Below are positions 14,557 through 17,050 of a stretch of DNA of 17,050 bases, in pieces. The stretch covers positions 1-17,050 of the forward strand of contig JAFGNQ010000191.1 in assembly GCA_016926925.1 (NCBI GenBank). Reading direction: 5' to 3'. How positions within the stretch are numbered: the first letter of the stretch is position 1; the number at the start of each line of letters is the position of its first letter. The notes under the pieces are model-generated. The model searched no databases. It was not told where the DNA came from and saw only the letters and a program-made list of their open reading frames with translations. The DNA comes from Candidatus Aminicenantota bacterium. Lineage in GTDB: Bacteria; Acidobacteriota; Aminicenantia; Aminicenantales; Aminicenantaceae. Position numbers and translations under genes: made by a program.

Positions 14557-17025
14557 ATGAAAGACTTTGAAAAACTGGGAGCGTTTTATCTCGGCCGCAT
14601 TTACGACCTGGATGAAGGGCGGGTTCGTGAAGATCTTTTGCTCTACGATTCCAAAGACCTCACGACCCATGCCGTGTGTGTGGGGATGACGGGAAGCGGC
14701 AAGACCGGGTTGTGTGTCGGCCTCCTGGAGGAAGCGGCGATCGATGGAATCCCCTCGCTCGTCATCGATCCCAAGGGAGACCTGGGAAACCTGATGCTGG
14801 CCTTTCCCGATCTCAAACAGTCCGATTTTCTTCCCTGGATAGATTCTGACGAAGCGGCACGTAAAGGCTTTACCTTAGATGCCTTTGCCACTAAGACGGC
14901 TGAGATGTGGAGTAAGGGTTTGGCTGAATGGGGTCAGGACAGTGAGCGGATTGCCCGCTTTAAAAACTCGGTGGATATGGCGATCTACACACCCGGAAGC
15001 AATGCAGGGATGCCGCTCTCGGTTCTTCAATCCTTGGAATCTCCTTCCCCTGCCATACTCGAGGATGAGGAGGCTTTCCGCGACAGGGTGCTCACTCTTG
15101 TATCCGGCCTTCTTGCCCTTCTCGGCATAACAGCTGACCCCATCCAAAGCCGGGAACACATCCTGCTATCCAACATCCTGCACCACGTTTGGGGCAAAGG
15201 ACAAAGCCTCAACATTGCCGACCTTATCAAGGCCATCCAGTCTCCTCCGTTCGGCAAGGTCGGTGTCTTTGATTTGGAGTCGTTCTATTCCTCTAAAGAG
15301 CGGTTCGAATTGGCCATGCAGCTCAACAACCTTCTGGCATCTCCCGGATTTTCGGCCTGGATGGAAGGTGAACCGCTGGACGTGGCCCGTTTGTTGTACA
15401 CGGCTTCCGGAAAGCCGAGGATTTCGATCCTGTCTATTGCCCATCTCTCCGAGCGGGAACGAGTTTTCTTCGTGACGACATTCCTCAACGAAGTGATTTC
15501 CTGGATGAGAAGCCAGCCCGGGACATCGTCTCTGCGGTGCCTCCTTTATATGGATGAAATATTCGGTTTCTTCCCTCCGACGGCAAATCCACCGACAAAG
15601 ACTCCGATGCTGACTCTGTTGAAACAGGCTCGGGCTTACGGCCTGGGAGTGGTCCTGGCAACACAGAATCCGGTAGACCTGGATTATAAGGGACTCGCCA
15701 ATGCAGGAACGTGGTTTATCGGACGGCTGCAGACTGCCAGAGATAAGGAGCGGGTTCTCGAAGGACTTGAAGGCGCCTCGCTGAACGCCGGTGTTGCATT
15801 CGACAAAAATAAAATCGATAAAATTCTTTCCGCTTTGGGGCAAAGAGTCTTCTTGATGCACAATGTGCATGAAAATGCTCCGGTGCTCTTTCAGACACGG
15901 TGGGTTCTTTCCTACTTGAGAGGACCTCTGACCAGGACCCAGATCCAGACATTGATGTCTGTCAGAAAACAGGAGCCGGTGCAGGAGGTGGCCTCTGTGA
16001 CTCCCGTGCTGCCGTTTCAGCCTGTGCCTTCCCAGGTAAGCCCCGCGGTTTCAGCAAAACAAAGACCCATGCTCCCTCCTGAGATACCCGAACTTTTTCT
16101 TCCTGCGAAAGGACCTTTGCAAGCGAACGAAAGACTGATTTATCGTCCGTTGATTCACGGTAACAGCAAACTGCACTATGTCAGCAGTACCGAGAAGATC
16201 GATGAGTGGCAGCCGGTCGCACTTTTATCTCCACTGTCACCCGAACAGAGGTCCGTCTCCTGGGAAGAAGCCATGTCGCATACCTCCGGAGATATTGAGT
16301 TCGAGAGAGAAGGGATACCTCAAGCTCAGTTCGGACAGCTTCCTGCGGCAGCTCTGAAACCGTCTTCTTACAAGAGCTGGAAAACATCTTTGGCCAATCA
16401 TCTCTACCAGAATCGACTGATCCGGCTGTGGAAATCAGCTGAACTCAAGGGGATTTCCAATCCCGGGGAAAGTGAGGGGGATTTCAGAGCCCGTCTGGTG
16501 CACCTGGCCCGTGAACGGAGGGATCTGGAGGTCGAAAAGCTGAGGAGACGCTATGCCCCTAAACTTGCCCGCCTCCAGGAGCGGTTGCGCGGAGCCGAAG
16601 TCCGGGTGAAAAGGGAGCAGTCGCAGTATTCGCAGCAGAAAGTGCAGACGGCCATTTCTTTGGGAGCGACTGTGCTGGGTGCTTTGTTCGGACGGAAGGT
16701 TGCCAGCACGGGGAATATAGGAAGAGCCACGACTGCCATGAGGGGTGCCGGCCGAGCAGCCAGGGAAAAAGAGGATATCGATAGAGCCATGAGGGAAGTC
16801 AAAATTATCCAGGAGAAACTTCATGATCTGGAGATGGAATTCGAAGACGAAATGTTTAAACTGACCGAGAGCCTTGATCCTGAAACCCTTGACCTCAAGG
16901 AAGTTGAGGTCCGGCCCAGGAAAAGCGATATCTTCATATCGCCTCTCTCATTGGTTTGGAGCCCCTGGAAAGTGGGTGTCGACGGCATAGCGGAGCCTTT
17001 CTTTTATCCTAAGCTCGGCCGATAA
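14557..17025 (+). CDS. HerA/DUF87-type P-loop ATPase with split C-terminal coiled coil
   Basis: With the 14557 start the protein has 822 residues. The ATPase core covers about 1-460: Walker A GMTGSGKT (43-50), the HerA/FtsK-like DPKGDL strand (71-76), Walker B LLYMDE (329-334, D333/E334), and ATQNP with Q370 as sensor, followed by GRLQTARDKERV with likely arginine-finger candidates. A Pro-rich linker (about 470-520) leads to a helical domain. A long charged coiled coil (about 640-695) is broken by a Gly/Ala/Thr-rich, partly hydrophobic segment (698-733: SLGATVLGALFG, then RATTAMRGAGRAA), then resumes at about 735-775. It ends with a small beta segment (SPLSLVWSPWKVG). There is no signal peptide, so it is cytoplasmic. 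HerA relatives form hexameric DNA translocases, usually with the NurA nuclease, but no nuclease lies upstream here. This architecture is often annotated only as 'ATP-binding protein'; its substrate is unknown. No convincing promoter was found in the 233-base gap before it. Confidence 0.85.
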   Translation: MKDFEKLGAFYLGRIYDLDEGRVREDLLLYDSKDLTTHAVCVGMTGSGKTGLCVGLLEEAAIDGIPSLVIDPKGDLGNLMLAFPDLKQSDFLPWIDSDEAARKGFTLDAFATKTAEMWSKGLAEWGQDSERIARFKNSVDMAIYTPGSNAGMPLSVLQSLESPSPAILEDEEAFRDRVLTLVSGLLALLGITADPIQSREHILLSNILHHVWGKGQSLNIADLIKAIQSPPFGKVGVFDLESFYSSKERFELAMQLNNLLASPGFSAWMEGEPLDVARLLYTASGKPRISILSIAHLSERERVFFVTTFLNEVISWMRSQPGTSSLRCLLYMDEIFGFFPPTANPPTKTPMLTLLKQARAYGLGVVLATQNPVDLDYKGLANAGTWFIGRLQTARDKERVLEGLEGASLNAGVAFDKNKIDKILSALGQRVFLMHNVHENAPVLFQTRWVLSYLRGPLTRTQIQTLMSVRKQEPVQEVASVTPVLPFQPVPSQVSPAVSAKQRPMLPPEIPELFLPAKGPLQANERLIYRPLIHGNSKLHYVSSTEKIDEWQPVALLSPLSPEQRSVSWEEAMSHTSGDIEFEREGIPQAQFGQLPAAALKPSSYKSWKTSLANHLYQNRLIRLWKSAELKGISNPGESEGDFRARLVHLARERRDLEVEKLRRRYAPKLARLQERLRGAEVRVKREQSQYSQQKVQTAISLGATVLGALFGRKVASTGNIGRATTAMRGAGRAAREKEDIDRAMREVKIIQEKLHDLEMEFEDEMFKLTESLDPETLDLKEVEVRPRKSDIFISPLSLVWSPWKVGVDGIAEPFFYPKLGR

Positions 17026-17050
17026 GAGCTTCTGTTCCCGGTGCCGACCG

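Noticed and set aside
15166..15870. 234-codon open frame on the minus strand
   Set aside because: It is antisense to the HerA-like ATPase core including Walker B; there is no Shine-Dalgarno sequence and no domain.

Overview
The window looks like a chromosomal stretch from Candidatus Aminicenantes (OP8) or a close Acidobacteria-like relative. The lineage call rests on gene content alone: 6-bladed beta-propeller lipoproteins in tandem, a VWFA-related secreted protein, a zinc-ribbon Ser/Thr kinase with a long TPR tail, and a Tat-exported DUF362 protein ending in Ig-like and FN3 modules. All genes lie on the + strand. They are mostly separate transcription units, each with its own recognisable promoter, rather than one operon. 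No tRNA, rRNA, CRISPR array, transposase or phage gene was seen.

Layout. 1-1560: the 3' part of a beta-propeller gene (cut by the window edge), then two gene remnants: a short frame broken by an amber codon, and a second beta-propeller gene collapsed by an internal deletion. 1561-1818: a regulatory region with an 8-7-8 palindrome and a consensus sigma-54 promoter. 1819-4005: a secreted VWFA-related protein. 4203-5132: a PAP2_3/IPC-synthase-like membrane protein. 5209-8310: a 1033-residue zinc-ribbon/kinase/TM/FlgO-like/TPR protein whose promoter predicts a nearly leaderless mRNA. 8445-8768: a small ABM-like protein behind a near-perfect sigma-70 promoter, followed at once by an orphan signal-peptide reading frame whose start appears to have mutated from ATG to ATA. 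8942-10720: the DUF362 protein. 10721-11207: a long non-coding leader. 11208-12857 and 12962-14323: two exported hydrolases, an Esterase-D-type lipoprotein and an M24 (Xaa-Pro-type) metallopeptidase, probably co-transcribed. 14557-17025: a cytoplasmic HerA/DUF87-type ATPase with a C-terminal coiled coil split by a glycine/alanine-rich segment.

How the genes fit together. Most products act at or outside the cytoplasmic membrane (propeller, VWFA, PAP2, kinase sensor domain, DUF362, esterase, peptidase), which fits an envelope-rich, peptide- and ester-degrading heterotroph. I see no compelling multi-gene defence or biosynthetic system. The most notable signals are regulatory (the sigma-54 promoter with a candidate enhancer site, and the leaderless kinase) and evolutionary (three decayed reading frames beside intact genes). 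The HerA-like ATPase is the best candidate for an under-described function, but its downstream neighbours lie outside the window.
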